NCBI GenBank assembly: GCA_937895975.1 | Contig: CALBLG010000055.1 | Coordinates: 1 to 6,443, forward strand | Length of the DNA stretch: 6,443 nt | Source: an uncultured Slackia sp. | GTDB lineage: Bacteria; Actinomycetota; Coriobacteriia; Coriobacteriales; Eggerthellaceae | Direction of reading: 5' to 3' | Shown here: positions 4,639-6,443 of the stretch, in pieces | Position numbering within the stretch: position 1 is the stretch's first letter | How the letters are laid out: each line of letters begins with the position of its first letter | The notes under the pieces: model-generated | Told to the model about the DNA's origin: nothing | Seen by the model: only the letters and a program-made list of their open reading frames with translations | Databases searched by the model: none | Translations under genes and position numbers: made by a program

Positions 4639-6443
4639 ATGACCACCCCATCTGCCGCAATCGAAACCGCGCCCTGCCGCGAAAACGACAGGCTCATCAA
4701 GCATGCGTTCACGTCGTATTTGGCCATCACGATTCTTATCACGCTTTCGGCCACGCTGGGCATGATGCTCGATACCGTGATGGCGGGCAATTTCATCGGG
4801 CCCGATGCGGTTGCGGCCATCGGCATGTCATCGTCGGTCCTCATTTTGGTGTCGGGCTTGGCTGGCATTTTGGGCGCAGGATCCATGACGCTCGCGGCGA
4901 AAGCCGTGGGGCAGCGCGACGCGCAAACGGTATCGGCGCTGTTCAGCGTCACGTTTTTCGCGACGGTCGGCATTGGCGTCGTGCTATCGGTGGCGGGCGC
5001 CGTTTTCGCGGGCGACATAGCCACCCTGCTAGGCGCCACAGAGGGCGATTTGCACGCCAACACGACGAACTTCCTGCGAGGCCTGTGCTCGGGCGCGTTC
5101 GCCATCATGCTGCTGCAGGTGATGATGGGGCTCACGCGCGTCGACAACGCCCCGACGCTCGGCCTTGCGGCCATTTTGGCCATGAGCGTTTGCGACGTAT
5201 GCGGCAACCTGGTGGCCATTCTGGTGCTTGACTTGGGCACACTGGGCATGGGATACGCCACCGCGATTGCCTACTGCGTTGGGACTGCGTTGTGCTGCAC
5301 GCGTCTGCTGAAGCGCGACACCATGCTGAAGTTCGTAAATCCCCTTCCCCACCTGGGCAAACTCGCTCGCGTCTGCAATACCGGCATGCCCGATTCCATC
5401 GGACGGCTCAGCGTGACGGCGCGCACGTTCATATTCAACCACCTGCTCATCGTGGTGGCCGGCTCGAGCGCCGTTACGGCCCTCTCCATGCTGGCATCGG
5501 TGAATTCGTTTTTGTCGGCGGTCACAATAGGCACAGGCGAAACCGCCGTGCTGCTGTACGCGGTGTTCTATGGAGAGCAAGACCGAGCCTCCATCGAAGC
5601 CACCACGCGCGTCGCTTTACGCATCGGGCTTGCGCTGTGCGTCTGCATAAGCGCGCTGGCCTTCATATTCGCACCACAGGTGGTGGGTATCTTCGGGCTT
5701 GCCGATGCGGAGGACGTGGCAAACGGCGTGGCTGCCATCAGGTTCTTCGCGTTGAGCGTGCCCATCGATTTGGTAATTACCGTGGCCGTGAACTTCTACC
5801 GATGCATAGGCAATCTGAAAGCCGCCAACATCATCACGTTCGCGCAGTCGTTCGCGGGCTCCACGTTGGTGGCGCTGTGCGCCGTGTGGTTCCTGGGAGC
5901 AAACGGCGTATGGGTGGCATTTGCAGCTGGCGAAGGCATCACCCTTGCCGGCGTCGCCCTATGGGCAGCACGCAAAACGAAGCACGATTCCGCATCGCGG
6001 GGCATACAGCGCATGTTCGCCTGCCCCGCCGACATGCAAGCAGAATGGACTGCGAGCGCATCGTATTCCTGCGAAGGCACCATGGAAAGCGTCGTGGAAT
6101 GCTCGCGCAGCGTGGCCCAATGGTGCGAGCAGCACGGCATCGACGCACGTCGCACCTATCTAGTATCGCTTGCCGTGGAAGAAATGGCGGGCAATATCGT
6201 CGAACACGGGGCGCCTAAGCGCTGCGTGGCGCGCATCGATGTGAAACTAATCGCCAAAGTCGACGGGTCGCTCACTTTGCGTTTGCGCGACAACGGCCGC
6301 GAATTCAACCCGCTCGATTACGATTTGCAAGCCCACGACGCAACGAGCTGCATAGGCATCACGATGATCCGCAAGCTGATCTCGAACATGGAATACCAAA
6401 ACGCCATGGGGCTGAACAATCTCGTGTTCGAGCTGCCGGGAAA
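4639..6443 (+). CDS. MATE-family efflux transporter fused to C-terminal RsbW-like HATPase domain (3' end outside window)
   Basis: The frame is open from ATG 4639 to the window end, giving 601 full codons; GGGAG at 4628-4632 precedes the start by six bases. Residues about 22-445 form a MATE (multidrug and toxin extrusion) transporter: about twelve hydrophobic segments in two halves, LGMMLDTVMAGNFIGPDAVA (40-59) with the conserved TM1 aspartate (D45), GAGSMTLAAKAVGQRDAQ (79-96), and a second half with NFYRCIGNLKAAN (385-397). MATE proteins export organic cations, drugs or metabolites using Na+ or H+ gradients. After a polar linker (445-480), residues about 480-601 form a second HATPase_c domain of anti-sigma kinase type: N box EEMAGN (E515 and N519 in ExxxN), RDNGREFNPLDY (550-561), and a reduced glycine motif CIGITMIRKL (571-580). 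The last visible residues, NNLVFELPG, line up with the final strand of such domains, so little is missing. The likely role is export controlled by, or coupled to, the STAS partner switch; the kinase target and exported compound are unknown. Confidence 0.88.
   Translation, partial: MTTPSAAIETAPCRENDRLIKHAFTSYLAITILITLSATLGMMLDTVMAGNFIGPDAVAAIGMSSSVLILVSGLAGILGAGSMTLAAKAVGQRDAQTVSALFSVTFFATVGIGVVLSVAGAVFAGDIATLLGATEGDLHANTTNFLRGLCSGAFAIMLLQVMMGLTRVDNAPTLGLAAILAMSVCDVCGNLVAILVLDLGTLGMGYATAIAYCVGTALCCTRLLKRDTMLKFVNPLPHLGKLARVCNTGMPDSIGRLSVTARTFIFNHLLIVVAGSSAVTALSMLASVNSFLSAVTIGTGETAVLLYAVFYGEQDRASIEATTRVALRIGLALCVCISALAFIFAPQVVGIFGLADAEDVANGVAAIRFFALSVPIDLVITVAVNFYRCIGNLKAANIITFAQSFAGSTLVALCAVWFLGANGVWVAFAAGEGITLAGVALWAARKTKHDSASRGIQRMFACPADMQAEWTASASYSCEGTMESVVECSRSVAQWCEQHGIDARRTYLVSLAVEEMAGNIVEHGAPKRCVARIDVKLIAKVDGSLTLRLRDNGREFNPLDYDLQAHDATSCIGITMIRKLISNMEYQNAMGLNNLVFELPG

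Noticed and set aside
5292..6218. Plus-strand frame of 308 codons overlapping the MATE gene
   Set aside because: The product is Arg/His-rich and without motifs, whereas the frame from 4639 gives a continuous MATE and HATPase sequence across the same bases.

Overview
The window looks like chromosomal DNA of a GC-rich bacterium, most likely an actinobacterial gut-type lineage (Coriobacteriia/Eggerthellaceae). That guess rests on GC-rich codon use, the style of the proteins, and the GTGGGACA...TGTCCCAC palindromes at 2439-2515, which I associate from memory with those genomes; it is not proven by anything here. All genes are on the + strand.

Layout: (1) 1-109, the last 35 codons of an M20-type amidohydrolase. 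(2) 110-259, an intergenic region with a strong hairpin, a tandem TTTTTGGCAC repeat that can also fold as a small terminator, and a candidate -10 box. (3) 260-2428, a 722-residue membrane protein with about seven TM helices, a HAMP-like linker, a SpoIIE/RsbU-type PP2C phosphatase and a C-terminal RsbW/SpoIIAB-type ATPase (kinase) domain. (4) 2429-2558, a gap filled by two related GGGAC/GTCCC palindromes. (5) 2559-2861, a 100-residue STAS anti-sigma-factor antagonist with the phospho-acceptor serine in place. (6) 2871-4586, a 571-residue GH3-family acyl-adenylating enzyme, its Shine-Dalgarno overlapping the STAS stop codon. (7) 4587-4638, a short gap with a bulged GC-rich hairpin. (8) 4639 to the window end, a MATE-type multidrug/metabolite exporter whose C-terminus is fused to a second RsbW-like ATPase domain; it is still open at base 6443 but close to its natural end.

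How the parts may work together: phosphatase, STAS antagonist and HATPase kinase are the three parts of a Gram-positive partner switch (SpoIIE-SpoIIAA-SpoIIAB or RsbU-RsbV-RsbW). No sigma factor is visible. Instead the switch is co-directional and closely spaced with an acyl-acid amido synthetase-like enzyme and with an exporter that itself carries the kinase domain. My reading is that this is a signal-controlled make-and-export module: GH3 conjugates or activates an acyl acid, MATE exports it, and the phosphorylation state of the STAS protein links a membrane signal to the exporter and possibly to transcription. The parts are well supported by motifs; the system-level function is inference.
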